From an uncultured Solobacterium sp. (GTDB taxonomy: Bacteria > Bacillota_I > Bacilli_A > Erysipelotrichales > Erysipelotrichaceae), in contig URCJ01000018.1 of the NCBI GenBank assembly GCA_900546285.1, forward strand, positions 1-36,256: a stretch of DNA of 36,256 bases, in the 5' to 3' direction. A model generated the notes under the pieces. It worked only from the letters and a program-made list of their open reading frames with translations. It had not been told where the DNA came from and searched no databases. The position numbers were made by a program, and so were the translations under genes. Shown in pieces: positions 1 through 8,422 of the stretch; position 1 is the stretch's first letter; every line of letters begins with the position of its first letter.

Positions 1-347
1 GGGTTCTGCTGACTTCTCACACTTCGTTGTTACTAAGGCTAATGAGACCTTGTGTGAGACCTCCCGGGATAAGGTCATATCTCTTTTATTCCATATATCT
101 GCCACATTTACCAATAAGTATATATTTCTAATCCGCAGTCAATTGGACTTTGTGTTGTTTGGCACACTCATCCATACTTATCGGCCTCGCTTGTGGTTCG
201 TGTTCCTCAGACCGGAACTTTGCCTCCATCTTCTTTCAGATTCTACCTCACGATAGACACCCTTGATATTGGCTAGTGGTTGACTACTGCGATGATAATC
301 CCCACGATGGACTTTCACCATCTAGATATATGCCATGCCCGGCATAC
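1..347 (-). mobile_element. Group IIC intron, 5' RNA part (domains I to about III), truncated by the window edge
   Basis: Read on the minus strand, the segment starts GTATGCCGGGCATGG and continues with the landmarks GGTGAAAGTCC, CAAGGGTGTC, GGTCTGAGGAACACGAAC, CAAAGTCC, ACCCGGGAGGTCT and GAAGTCAGCAGAA in that order. These match, from memory, the domain I-III order of the class IIC intron of Oceanobacillus iheyensis (GUGUGCCCGGCAUGG...). The 5' end, normally GUGYG, is GUAUG here and lies at about position 347. The reverse transcriptase/maturase ORF expected in domain IV, and domains V-VI, would lie left of the window. The element sits directly after a terminator hairpin (349-376), which is the preferred target of class IIC introns. 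Short open frames on the plus strand here are antisense to structured RNA and are not genes. Confidence 0.88.
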
Positions 348-348
348 C

Positions 349-376
349 AAAAAAGACAGGCATTTATATACCTGTC
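349..376 (-). terminator. Rho-independent terminator of the ncRNA; group IIC intron insertion site
   Basis: On the minus strand a 9-bp stem (368-376 with 355-363, one G-U pair) with loop ATAA is followed by six T residues (354-349). The intron begins one or two bases later. Class IIC introns are known to home to the sequence just after such hairpins. Confidence 0.85.
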
Positions 377-585
377 TATCAATCGAAAAAAAGTAGTAAG
401 TCCTTCCTGCAACAGAAATCGCTTCTTATTGATATAAAGTATATAAATACATCAATAAGGGTGAAACCCTTCCGTATTCTCCAAATACGGTTCTTGTCTC
501 CTAAACAAGTCTCGGTCTTTGACCCGGCATTCCGTAGCCTTAGCGCATTTCTTAGCGGTCAAAATTCTGTTACAGATTTGCAACG
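349..585 (-). ncRNA. Structured non-coding RNA, about 235 nt, possibly raiA-motif class
   Basis: The minus strand has a complete transcription unit without a credible ORF. The promoter is at 591-619 and the terminator at 349-376. Between them lies a series of hairpins: 569-584 (6 bp, loop AATC), 514-524 (GGTC/GACC), 493-509 (5 bp, loop TTAGGAG), 472-490 (7 bp, loop TGGAG), 458-470 (AGGGT/ACCCT, loop TTC) and 425-459 (9 bp). Two neighbouring loops share GGAG, and the segment GGCTACGGAATGCCGGGTC looks like a conserved core. From memory this resembles the Clostridia raiA-motif RNA, but I cannot confirm the class and no raiA gene is in view. The plus-strand open frame at 335-631 is probably only antisense sequence. 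Confidence 0.6.
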
Positions 586-590
586 TTTTT

Positions 591-619
591 ATATTATTAA
601 AAATAAAAATAAAATACAA
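591..619 (-). promoter_or_regulatory. Promoter of the structured ncRNA
   Basis: On the minus strand, -35 TTGTAT (619-614), a 17-bp spacer and -10 TAATAT (596-591) predict a start near 584-585. That is exactly where the first hairpin begins. Confidence 0.6.
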
Positions 620-662
620 GTAAAAAAATAAATTTTATTCAAATCTTCCTTATAGCTTTTAA

Positions 663-810
663 ATCGCTTGTACCTTATAATGTTCTTACAAAATAAAAGC
701 GATTGTATGAAGGAGGAATATTATTAGAACCATTCACGGACATTTTTGTTTCAAATTTTTAGATTACACCTATAGAACCTATCTCTAGTAATTCTGTCGG
801 TGCATTTTTT
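663..810 (+). other. Non-coding stretch with inverted repeat, SD-like site and terminator-like hairpin
   Basis: The 632-932 gap has no normal gene. It holds an inverted repeat ATCGCTT/AAGCGAT (663-669, 698-704) around a TATAAT (676-681) that lacks a good -35. A six-codon frame MKEEYY (707-727) contains an AGGAGG. A hairpin (767-777 with 792-802, internal 3x3 loop) is followed by CATTTTTT (803-810). A short transcript ending at 810 is possible but weakly supported. ACGGACAT occurs at 736-743 and 816-823, the second copy overlapping the palindrome GGACATGTCC (818-827). Confidence 0.3.
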
Positions 811-932
811 ATGTAACGGACATGTCCATGTAATTAATTAAATGAGCAAACTTACGTATATCCATGGCTCAATAAACTAAATAGGAATACGACTATTAAC
901 ATTTTTTCATATTATGTGGGAGGGGGAAATTA

Positions 933-1424
933 ATGTTACAAACAAACGAAAAGACAAAGAAAATAGGAAATAATATTGGGATTGTATGTGCAATCGTCAT
1001 TGTTGCCTTAACTTGCGTATTCGCAACAAGCGCTAATCGCAGAACATACTTCAGCTACAGATTCTTAACAAGCAACTATCAGGAACAATACAAAGGATTA
1101 AGTACTTTAAACGTATTAGATTCTCAAAAACAAGCTAATAAATTCTTTAAGAAAAGAGCTAAATCTTTATTATTAGAAAAGAAATACATGTCTGTAATCA
1201 ACATGATCAGAAACGAAGCAAGATATGTAACATCATACAGCCAAAGTGTATATGGCTATGAATTCTTTGATAAAGAACTAGAAGAAATCTATAAAGAAGC
1301 TCAATACCAATATTCTGTAGAATGTATAAACAAAAACGAAGATATTGGTACAGCAGTAAAATTACTTATAAGCTTAGGTGACTATAAGGACAGCGCTAAG
1401 ATAGTTGCAGAAATGGGCGAATAA
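933..1424 (+). CDS. Small single-pass membrane protein of unknown function
   Basis: This 163-residue protein has a strong ribosome site (GGGAGGGGG, 917-925) just before its ATG. Residues 14-33 form one hydrophobic segment followed by positive residues, so it is probably an N-terminal membrane anchor or uncleaved signal. The rest is charged and helical. It ends with a region containing LGDYKDSAKI, a short motif often seen in TPR-like helical repeats of Firmicute zinc-ribbon and surface proteins. No enzyme motif is visible. It stands alone between the ncRNA/intron region and a convergent sugar operon, and shares a bidirectional terminator with that operon. Function unknown; I am confident it is a real gene. 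Confidence 0.75.
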   Translation: MLQTNEKTKKIGNNIGIVCAIVIVALTCVFATSANRRTYFSYRFLTSNYQEQYKGLSTLNVLDSQKQANKFFKKRAKSLLLEKKYMSVINMIRNEARYVTSYSQSVYGYEFFDKELEEIYKEAQYQYSVECINKNEDIGTAVKLLISLGDYKDSAKIVAEMGE

Positions 1425-1427
1425 TTA

Positions 1428-1470
1428 AAGCGGGTAATAAACTGTAACCAGCGTATTACCCGCTTTTCTT
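1428..1470. terminator. Bidirectional terminator between convergent genes
   Basis: A 12-bp perfect stem (1428-1439 with 1454-1465) encloses a 14-nt loop. It is followed by TTTTCTT on the plus strand and preceded by A-rich sequence that gives T's on the minus strand. It ends both the 933-1424 gene and the GH112/ABC operon. Confidence 0.85.
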
Positions 1471-1472
1471 AA

Positions 1473-2765
1473 CTAATCATCAAGCTCAATAAACTTATTA
1501 TTGACCTCAACATAATTGCCACCATCCATGTTCTTACGCACAAATGGCACTCCCTTACGCACATAGAAAGTATTATTCTCTATTAACGCATCAGGATTCT
1601 CAGAAGGACTAATAGTACCTCCTAAATCATCAAAGCTGACATTATTACGGAAAGTATTATGAATAGCTTCTTGTAGACAAAACATCACACAACCACCCTC
1701 ATTTTGTCTACTATAGTTATATTCATAAATTGTTCCATCACCAGAATCAGCATCAAAAGCCATGCCATCCTGATTAAGCCTTGTATCACAAGCCTCATTA
1801 TGAGTAAACAAAGCATCCTTACACTTCCAAGGCCAAATAGCAGCAGCCACCTTACCAGCCTTATCACCAGACTCACAATAAATCCTATCATTAATTTCCT
1901 GAGCAATAGAATCAGCCATATTATGTTCAACAAGAGGTCTTAGACAATACATAACTGTAATGCCATCACCACCAATATCCTTAACATAATTATCTCTGAT
2001 AACTACATTTTCATGACCATATTCTAAGAAAGACTCTTCATTTAATTCAGCACCCATAAACTTATCATGAGCATAAGTATAACCTATCGCAATACCCCAT
2101 CTACTTGTTTTATATAAGAAACATCTTTCAATCAAAACATCATTATAACGAGGTACTCCTGTTAATTCGACATTAGTAGGCTTAAAACAAGTCATATAAA
2201 TACCACCATTATTCATATGCTTATCATAGACATTACCATTCACATCATGAATAAACAAATTACGCAAAGTGATACCACTTCTTACACCCTTGTCCTTGGC
2301 AACTACAGCCACACCAGTTCTATTTATCTTATCAATACATGAATAAGACTCACCTAAAATATTATCAGCCTTGTTAGAAATCTCTAAGTCTTCAACAGTA
2401 ATATATTCAGCATCATACAACAAGACACTAGAAGACACATAACCCTTATAAACATGAGTCAATGAATCTAAAGGATTACCATAATCCTGATACCAAATGC
2501 CCTGTCCATTAGTTTCAATACAAGGTAATTCACCATCACCATAAGCACCAACAATAATAGGATTGCCCTTAGTACCACTATCTTTTATTTGAAGAAACTG
2601 ATTAGAGAAGACACTTCCCCTTTCAAGTAAAACTTTATCACCTGGATTTAACTTTAAACCATTAATCTTAAATAAAGAATTAAAAGGACATTCAACAGAC
2701 AAGCCATCATTTAAGTCACAACCATTAATAGAACTAACGTAATATGTCTTCGATAAGTTTGTCAT
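1473..2765 (-). CDS. Right-handed beta-helix protein, probable GH136 lacto-N-biosidase catalytic subunit
   Basis: This 430-residue protein has no signal peptide. Repeated short strands such as ITVEDLEIS, ITLRNLFIHD, VLIERCFLY, VVIRDNYVKD and ALIENNTFYV are typical of a parallel beta-helix. It is the last gene of an operon with a GH112 phosphorylase and an ABC sugar importer. GH136 lacto-N-biosidases are beta-helix enzymes that in Clostridiales consist of a helical domain or subunit plus a roughly 420-residue beta-helix. As I recall, their catalytic pair is two Asp seven residues apart (D568/D575 in the Eubacterium ramulus enzyme). Here D333 and D340, in QDGMAFDAD, have the same spacing and a similar position in the domain. 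The start overlaps the upstream helical gene by 32 nt, suggesting coupled translation. The lack of a signal peptide implies cleavage inside the cell after import. Alternative: another pectate-lyase-like enzyme. Confidence 0.65.
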   Translation of the reverse strand: MTNLSKTYYVSSINGCDLNDGLSVECPFNSLFKINGLKLNPGDKVLLERGSVFSNQFLQIKDSGTKGNPIIVGAYGDGELPCIETNGQGIWYQDYGNPLDSLTHVYKGYVSSSVLLYDAEYITVEDLEISNKADNILGESYSCIDKINRTGVAVVAKDKGVRSGITLRNLFIHDVNGNVYDKHMNNGGIYMTCFKPTNVELTGVPRYNDVLIERCFLYKTSRWGIAIGYTYAHDKFMGAELNEESFLEYGHENVVIRDNYVKDIGGDGITVMYCLRPLVEHNMADSIAQEINDRIYCESGDKAGKVAAAIWPWKCKDALFTHNEACDTRLNQDGMAFDADSGDGTIYEYNYSRQNEGGCVMFCLQEAIHNTFRNNVSFDDLGGTISPSENPDALIENNTFYVRKGVPFVRKNMDGGNYVEVNNKFIELDD

Positions 2766-3141
2766 ATGCTTCCTCCCTTAATCTTTTCTCAATAATTTGA
2801 CTTACTTCCTCAAAAGTAAAGAAATCACCATGATATCTTCCAAACAAATCATGATTCTTTTCATAGAAGTCTTTTCTTTGTTCCTCAGTAAAACTAGGAC
2901 ATAGCCCCGTCTTTTTAACCTCTTCAGTAGGCAAAACAAAATCCAATTTTAAACGAGTTAATTCATAAAAAAGATATGCTTCCTTAGACAAGTAATGCGG
3001 TCCATATTCATGATCACTATTGTTGTATTCACATCTTCTTTTTTCCAAAGCCTCAAACGAAGCATCCTCTAATAAACCCATTTTTTGAGCCAAAAAGAAG
3101 GCACCTTGGGCCTTCCTTAATATTTTTTGATCTAATGCCAT
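2734..3141 (-). CDS. Small helical protein, probable partner subunit of the beta-helix glycosidase
   Basis: These 135 residues are predicted to be mainly alpha-helical (AQGAFFLAQKMGLLED, VSQIIEKRLREEAYDKLIEDIL), soluble and without a signal. Its ATG overlaps the last base of the preceding permease stop (TAATG), and its 3' end overlaps the start of the beta-helix gene by 32 nt, so the three are translated together. In Firmicutes GH136 lacto-N-biosidases need a helical N-terminal domain, encoded either in the same chain or as a separate gene (GH136 subunit I). Position and character fit that role, though at 135 residues it is shorter than the roughly 220-residue domain I remember for Eubacterium ramulus. 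I do not recognise the family from sequence alone; the assignment rests on context. Confidence 0.5.
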   Translation of the reverse strand: MALDQKILRKAQGAFFLAQKMGLLEDASFEALEKRRCEYNNSDHEYGPHYLSKEAYLFYELTRLKLDFVLPTEEVKKTGLCPSFTEEQRKDFYEKNHDLFGRYHGDFFTFEEVSQIIEKRLREEAYDKLIEDILR

Positions 3142-3956
3142 TATTTAACAGCTCCTGTAATACCATTCGCAAAACTCTTCTGTAGACAAAGGAAGATAAT
3201 TGCGGTTGGAAGCGTACAAATCAATACACCAAGCATCAACATACCATAGTCAACACTATAACCACTCTTTAAGTTAGCTACTAACATTGGCATTGTGATA
3301 GCCTTATTACTTTGTAAGATAATTGATGGCCATAAATAATTATTCCAAGCATTCATGAATGTTACAGTCATCGCAGCAGCATAAGTAGACTTCATAACAG
3401 GAACAAACATCTTAAAGAAAATTTGAAGCTCATTTAAGCCTTCAAGTCTTGCAGCCTCGATAATATCGCGAGGAAAAGAACGAGCTGCCTGTCTAAACAA
3501 CATAATCAAGAATGGAGTAGATATTGCAGGTAAAGCTAACGCAATCCAAGTATTAACCAAACCCCACTTAACAAACATCTTAAATAATGGAATCATGATG
3601 GCAACAAACGGAAGCATCATCGACAACAACAAGATATTCATCAAAGTATCCTTACCCTTATCATGGTAAACTTCAAAACCATAACCAGCGATTGAACAAA
3701 CAAGTAGCGCAATTAATGTAATAATAATCGCATTACGGAATGAATTAAACATTGCCAACTGTAGATTTTGCATACCAACCAAAGTCTTATAGTTCTCTAA
3801 TAAATAAGTACCAGGAATTAATTTACCCCTTACTACATCAATACTACGGTTAGTAGCACCACACAACATGTAGTAAAGTGGAAATGCTGATAAGAAACTC
3901 GCAATGATTAATACTGCATAAGAAATAAATGATTTAAATTTAGTCACGCTTGTCAC
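3141..3956 (-). CDS. ABC sugar transporter permease (MalG/AraQ type, CUT1 family)
   Basis: This 271-residue inner-membrane permease has about six hydrophobic segments. The EAA loop that contacts the ATPase is EAARLEGLNELQIFFKMFVP, around residues 162-181. It follows the partner permease with a 17-nt overlap and is followed by the small helical protein gene with a 1-nt overlap. It forms an importer with the 3940-4818 permease and the 4890-6194 lipoprotein. The operon encodes no ATPase; the MsmK gene at 9441-10613 is the nearest candidate. The substrate is probably a galactosyl-HexNAc disaccharide or a lacto-N-tetraose-like oligosaccharide, inferred from the GH112 and beta-helix genes. Confidence 0.88.
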   Translation of the reverse strand: MTSVTKFKSFISYAVLIIASFLSAFPLYYMLCGATNRSIDVVRGKLIPGTYLLENYKTLVGMQNLQLAMFNSFRNAIIITLIALLVCSIAGYGFEVYHDKGKDTLMNILLLSMMLPFVAIMIPLFKMFVKWGLVNTWIALALPAISTPFLIMLFRQAARSFPRDIIEAARLEGLNELQIFFKMFVPVMKSTYAAAMTVTFMNAWNNYLWPSIILQSNKAITMPMLVANLKSGYSVDYGMLMLGVLICTLPTAIIFLCLQKSFANGITGAVK

Positions 3957-4818
3957 CCACTTTCATTTGAATAATTGATAGAACAGCCACCATAACTAGA
4001 ATACTAACAGACAAAGCTGCCGCATAGTTAAACATAGGTGTCTCAACAAACGAAATATTATAAATATAATGAGCCAAAGTCATAGTAGACTTACCAGGAC
4101 CACCTGCCGTTAAATTCATAGATTCATCGAACAATTGTAATGTACCCGAAGTAGACATAATTGCAGTCATTAAAATTGTTGGCTTCAACAAAGGAATAGT
4201 AATTCTTGTGAATTGTTGAAACGGTGTAGCTCCATCAATATAACTTGCATCATAAATGTCATAATCAATATTTTGAAGACCCGCTAAATAGAACACCATA
4301 TTATAACCAGTCCATCTCCAAATTAAGGCAATAACAATTACCCAACGAGCAGGCCATGGACTCTCAAACCAGCTAACCGCATTTAATCCGATAGCTGTAA
4401 GTACTTGATTCACAATACCCTCTGGTGCAAACAAAGACTTAAAAATCATAGAATATGATACTAGTGAAGTTGCACACGGTATGAAAATCAAAGTACGGAA
4501 TAAACCCTTACATTTAATTTTTGGACTATTAAGAAGTTGTGCAAGAATCAAAGCTAAAATAAGCATGATTGGCACTTGAACCAAAAAGTAAAAGAAGGTA
4601 TTAAATAAACATTGTTGAAATGTCTTATCTTGGAAAATTCTAGCGTAGTTTGCAAATCCGGCGCTGACACCACCTGCCTTCTTGAAAGAAAGCATAATAG
4701 CTTGTGCCATTGGATAGAAACAAAATACGAATATTAAAATTGCTGCCGGCAACAAGAACGCCCAACCAGTAAGATTATACTTTCTTTCAAAAGAGAATTT
4801 TCTTTTCTTTCTTTCCAT
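3940..4818 (-). CDS. ABC sugar transporter permease (MalF/UgpA type, CUT1 family)
   Basis: This 292-residue permease has a basic N-terminus (MERKKRKFSFERKYN), about six membrane segments starting with LTGWAFLLPAAILIFVFCFY, and an EAA-type loop DASYIDGATPFQQFTRITIP. An AGGAGG lies just before the ATG. It pairs with the downstream permease, whose start it overlaps by 17 nt. A stable hairpin (4837-4864) separates it from the binding-protein gene, a common way to keep more binding protein than permease. Confidence 0.88.
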   Translation of the reverse strand: MERKKRKFSFERKYNLTGWAFLLPAAILIFVFCFYPMAQAIMLSFKKAGGVSAGFANYARIFQDKTFQQCLFNTFFYFLVQVPIMLILALILAQLLNSPKIKCKGLFRTLIFIPCATSLVSYSMIFKSLFAPEGIVNQVLTAIGLNAVSWFESPWPARWVIVIALIWRWTGYNMVFYLAGLQNIDYDIYDASYIDGATPFQQFTRITIPLLKPTILMTAIMSTSGTLQLFDESMNLTAGGPGKSTMTLAHYIYNISFVETPMFNYAAALSVSILVMVAVLSIIQMKVGDKRD

Positions 4819-4836
4819 ATATCCTCCTAAAACAGA

Positions 4837-4864
4837 ACCGGGAAAACAATTCTGCCTTCCCGGT
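4837..4864 (-). promoter_or_regulatory. Intercistronic hairpin between binding-protein and permease genes
   Basis: An 8-bp perfect stem, ACCGGGAA/TTCCCGGT (4857-4864 with 4837-4844), lies in the 71-nt gap. It is followed by a weak T-rich stretch (TCTGTTTT). It could be a leaky terminator or an mRNA 3'-end stabiliser. Confidence 0.6.
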
Positions 4865-4889
4865 AACTATTGTTTTTAAAATTAATTAA

Positions 4890-6194
4890 TTAAGCGCCAA
4901 CCTTGAAATCAACTGTATTTTGAGCGTTTTGAATTTCAGTGTCAATATCAGCACCATTTACGATATTAGGCATGATTTCATTTAATGCAGTTCTGATATC
5001 AGAGAAGTATGCACCATAATCGATGCTTGGAACTTGTCCAGCGAATTCAACGATATCCTTATATACTGCTTGACCAGCATAGAAATCAGAAGTTTGATTA
5101 TAAGTATCTGATTCAGCAGCAGGTAAGTAGCTTGCGAAAGCACCAGCATTTACTAGTAAATCATCATATAATTCAACACTACCAGCGAATGTAGACTTGA
5201 TGAAATCAAATGCTAAATCTGTATTCTTGCAGTTTGAAGAAACAACCCAGCTAGCACCACCATTATTTGCATAGTTAGTAGCACCATCAATATCAGCGAA
5301 CTTAGGCATATTAACGATAGCCCAATTTCCAGCTTGATCTTCAGCAGCTTGAATAGATGACATAATCCAGCAACCTTGGATAACACCAGCAGCCTTGCCA
5401 GTATTCATAGAAGCGATATATTGATCCCAGTCAGTGTAGTCAATCATGATACCCTTGTCGATTAATTCCTTATAAGTTTCAATAGCTTTCTTTAAAGCCT
5501 TGTTACCAACTAAATCAATCTTACCGTTAACCATTGGAGAAGCACCACAAGTTTGTAACATTTCGATAACAATTTCAGAACCACCTGAAGAAGTTAACAT
5601 TGGAACACCATTAGCTGCAACTACCTTAGAAGCCTTTTCGATGAATTCAGGCCATGTAGTATCCTTGAAATCTTCAACAGTTAAACCAGCTTTTTCAACC
5701 ATATCCTTACGAATAGCCATGATAGTAGCACCATTATCAAATGGTACGCCATAGTGCTTGCCATCAATTGTAGAGTCACCTAACTTACCACCAGAGAAGT
5801 TAGCGAAATCAATACCAGAATTGCTTAATTCAGTGAATACATTTGGATAGTTAGCAACCATCTTCTTGAATGTATAGTCTTGCATTAAGAACATATCAGG
5901 TAAAGTACTTAAATCACCAGCCTCAGCAGCAGTAATTAAAGCAGTTTCGATATCAGAGAAAACTTTTTCTTGGATATCTAACTTGAAGTTAGGATGATCC
6001 TTTTGGTATAACTTCTCAGCTTGCTTCATTGCATAAACATTGAAGTTAGGGTCCCAACACCATACAGTAAGTGTTTCGCTCTCAGTTTCGCCACCATTAG
6101 TAGCACCGCCATTGTCGTCAGTCTTACCACAACCAGTTAGTGTAAGCGCTAACATTGATACTACCAATAGCATCATCAATACTTTCTTTTTCAT
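4890..6194 (-). CDS. ABC transporter sugar-binding lipoprotein
   Basis: The start is the ATG at 6194, with GGAGG upstream, not an earlier in-frame ATG at 6263 that would put 23 odd residues before the signal peptide. The 434-residue product begins MKKKVLMMLLVVSMLALTLT and continues with the lipobox Cys (LTGC), followed by a Gly/Thr/Asp/Glu linker, so it is a membrane-anchored extracellular lipoprotein. The body (TLTVWCWDPNFNVYAMKQAE, KHYGVPFDNGATIMAIRKDM) is a cluster B/SBP_bac_1 binding protein of the CUT1 family. It delivers sugar to the two permeases downstream. Operon context suggests galacto-N-biose, lacto-N-biose or lacto-N-tetraose as ligand; this is inferred. Confidence 0.9.
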   Translation of the reverse strand: MKKKVLMMLLVVSMLALTLTGCGKTDDNGGATNGGETESETLTVWCWDPNFNVYAMKQAEKLYQKDHPNFKLDIQEKVFSDIETALITAAEAGDLSTLPDMFLMQDYTFKKMVANYPNVFTELSNSGIDFANFSGGKLGDSTIDGKHYGVPFDNGATIMAIRKDMVEKAGLTVEDFKDTTWPEFIEKASKVVAANGVPMLTSSGGSEIVIEMLQTCGASPMVNGKIDLVGNKALKKAIETYKELIDKGIMIDYTDWDQYIASMNTGKAAGVIQGCWIMSSIQAAEDQAGNWAIVNMPKFADIDGATNYANNGGASWVVSSNCKNTDLAFDFIKSTFAGSVELYDDLLVNAGAFASYLPAAESDTYNQTSDFYAGQAVYKDIVEFAGQVPSIDYGAYFSDIRTALNEIMPNIVNGADIDTEIQNAQNTVDFKVGA

Positions 6195-6268
6195 TTTGTC
6201 CTCCTTTATTAAAGTACTGTCTATAAAATATGAAAAACCCTTATGCTTTTCATAAGTTATCAAATTAA

Positions 6269-8422
6269 TTATTCAACATCGTCTACCCAACGCATCTCAC
6301 CTGGATTTAAGTCTAAACTATAGACACACTTACCACCGATATATACGTCAGTATGTTGTGCATCAACGGAATTATTAATTACTGCGATCTTCTTGCTCTT
6401 AGGGAAAACAGTAATCTCAGTATTCACATTAGTTACATAATAACGCTTCATCTCATCTTCCATGCCAGCAGCATAGTAAATAGCACGAAGCAGAATTCTA
6501 CAGTTTTGAGGTGAATAAGGTAAACCAGCGAAATAAACACTATGACCCTTACCATATTCATTAACTACCATTTGGCTATACTCGCCATCCATCGCAAGAA
6601 TTTGATAATTCTTACCCTGAGCATAAACACGGCTCATCCCTTCACCAAAATCGATATCACCGTCAATATCCTCTAAGATAAAATGATGATTATCCATTGT
6701 GTTATATTTATCGGTATTAAGTGAGAAACACATCTCACGATCACAACCCATTACATCTGATAATTGGAAGAATCTTCCTTGATGTTGATAAGCAGTAGGC
6801 TCGCCAACACCGATAAAACCACCACCATTATCAACGAAACGACGAATATTAGTAAGAACCTTCTCATCAATCCAGTTCTCACCACCACTAAAGGCAGTAT
6901 ATGCATCACCAACATTAATGATTACACCAATATCCTCAGGGATACCATTTCTAATATCATCAAAATTAATAAACTCAACATCAAAAGGCATACCACTTAA
7001 GCACTCAAGAACACCCTCGGCAGAATAAGTCTCTCTATGATAAATCGCATGATGAACTTGATTAGACATCCACTTTCTTAAGCCACCCCAGCAGTTTAAG
7101 ATTGCAACCTTAAAAGGGGCCACATAAGAAGGTGTATCTTGCATATTCTCATGAATTTGACGGAACTCACCAACTACATTTTGGATTTCATCAATAAAAC
7201 CTGGCCAATTAGTAGCTAACTTTAAGTAACCACCATATCCAATTCTATCAAGTGGTGAACGAAGAAGAGCACGTCTTGCCTTTCTCCAGTTATCCCTAGC
7301 TTCTTTAATAGGATCGCCGCCCTCACAGAAAACATCTGGGAAGAAATAAGGCAATAATCTACCCTCAGTATAATCAACACCCTTAATATCAGAAATCATT
7401 CTAAGAGTTACGCCACTACCAACAGAACCAACAACAGCATCCAAACCAATAGTTTTAAAATACTTGCCATAAGGCTCAGTACCAATCCAGTGGTCACCCA
7501 AGAACATCATAGCTTCCTTGCCATAAGAATGTACAATATCAACTAGTTCCTTAGCTAACTTACAAACTTCAATTTGTTGGAACTCAATAAAATCCTTAAA
7601 TTCCTTACTAGGAATACGGAACATACTGTTGTGATAACCCTCATCAACAATAAATTCAGGACGGAACTTATAACCAGCCCACTCTTCAAACTTCTCTAGA
7701 ATATATGGACTTACACTTGCACTATAACCAAACCATTCAACATACTTTTCTCTTTTTTGATCATCAAAAGTTAAAGTAAATTGATGGAAGAAAGTTGTAA
7801 ATCTAACAACATCGATATGAGGATTAGCCTCACACCATCTCTTAAGCTTTTCCTTAACATACTTTTGAGTCTTAGGTTGTCTAACATCATAAGTCAATTG
7901 ATGTGGAGCATCCTTCCAGTCATTAGTGATGAAATTATACATATGAACTGGATCCCAAATTAAGAAAGCTAAGAAACTTACTGTATATTCATGATATGGC
8001 TTAGTCTTAATCTCAACCTCACCTGTAGCCTCATCAAAAAACCAATCATCAACAGAAACGACATCACCAGTAGTTCTATCAATAACTTCCCACCAACGCT
8101 TTGGATCATCTAATGTATTAACCTTTAATTGCTCAGTATGAAAACCCTCCATTAAACGGATACGAAGACTCTCACCCCTAGCAGTAACACGATTGCTAAT
8201 TAAGTATTCTTGTTGAATCTCATCTGGATTGTTCGTTGCCCATTCATTATCTTTTCTAGTTGTATAATAAGTCGCATATTTCTTACATGGTTCAGACAAT
8301 AAAGCCTCAGGCATCTCTGTGCCATCACAATCTCTTAAAGCATCTGCACCCAAAAGGTTTTTAAGTCTTATTGTCTCTTCAACAATATCAACATCTGTCG
8401 GTAAAGTTAGTCTTCCAGCCAT
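6269..8422 (-). CDS. lnpA: GH112 1,3-beta-galactosyl-N-acetylhexosamine (or galactosyl-rhamnose) phosphorylase
   Basis: This 717-residue cytoplasmic enzyme matches bifidobacterial lacto-N-biose phosphorylase throughout: GRLTLP at the N-terminus, NEW, YTVSFLAFLIWDPVHMYN, DVVRFTTFFHQFTLTFD, EAMMFLGDHWIGTEP, NWRKARRALLRSPLDRIGYGGYL and GVGEPTAYQHQGRFFQLSDV. The expected general acid, D313 in the Bifidobacterium enzyme, corresponds to D310. Family members use phosphate to release alpha-galactose 1-phosphate from galacto-N-biose/lacto-N-biose or from galactosyl-rhamnose. I favour the HexNAc substrate because of the beta-helix/helical pair downstream. It is the first gene of the operon, divergent from the AraC regulator. 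A GGGGG ribosome site precedes the ATG. Confidence 0.88.
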   Translation of the reverse strand: MAGRLTLPTDVDIVEETIRLKNLLGADALRDCDGTEMPEALLSEPCKKYATYYTTRKDNEWATNNPDEIQQEYLISNRVTARGESLRIRLMEGFHTEQLKVNTLDDPKRWWEVIDRTTGDVVSVDDWFFDEATGEVEIKTKPYHEYTVSFLAFLIWDPVHMYNFITNDWKDAPHQLTYDVRQPKTQKYVKEKLKRWCEANPHIDVVRFTTFFHQFTLTFDDQKREKYVEWFGYSASVSPYILEKFEEWAGYKFRPEFIVDEGYHNSMFRIPSKEFKDFIEFQQIEVCKLAKELVDIVHSYGKEAMMFLGDHWIGTEPYGKYFKTIGLDAVVGSVGSGVTLRMISDIKGVDYTEGRLLPYFFPDVFCEGGDPIKEARDNWRKARRALLRSPLDRIGYGGYLKLATNWPGFIDEIQNVVGEFRQIHENMQDTPSYVAPFKVAILNCWGGLRKWMSNQVHHAIYHRETYSAEGVLECLSGMPFDVEFINFDDIRNGIPEDIGVIINVGDAYTAFSGGENWIDEKVLTNIRRFVDNGGGFIGVGEPTAYQHQGRFFQLSDVMGCDREMCFSLNTDKYNTMDNHHFILEDIDGDIDFGEGMSRVYAQGKNYQILAMDGEYSQMVVNEYGKGHSVYFAGLPYSPQNCRILLRAIYYAAGMEDEMKRYYVTNVNTEITVFPKSKKIAVINNSVDAQHTDVYIGGKCVYSLDLNPGEMRWVDDVE

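Noticed and set aside
50..256. 68-residue open frame on the plus strand
   Set aside because: It is antisense to group IIC intron domain I; no ribosome site.
335..631. 98-residue open frame on the plus strand
   Set aside because: It covers the intron edge, terminator and hairpins of the minus-strand ncRNA; no ribosome site.
632..932. tRNA or known riboswitch in the gap
   Set aside because: No cloverleaf or recognised aptamer pattern; only an inverted repeat and a terminator-like hairpin.
6195..6263. Longer N-terminus for the galactoside-binding lipoprotein
   Set aside because: The signal peptide and Shine-Dalgarno sequence place the start at 6194.
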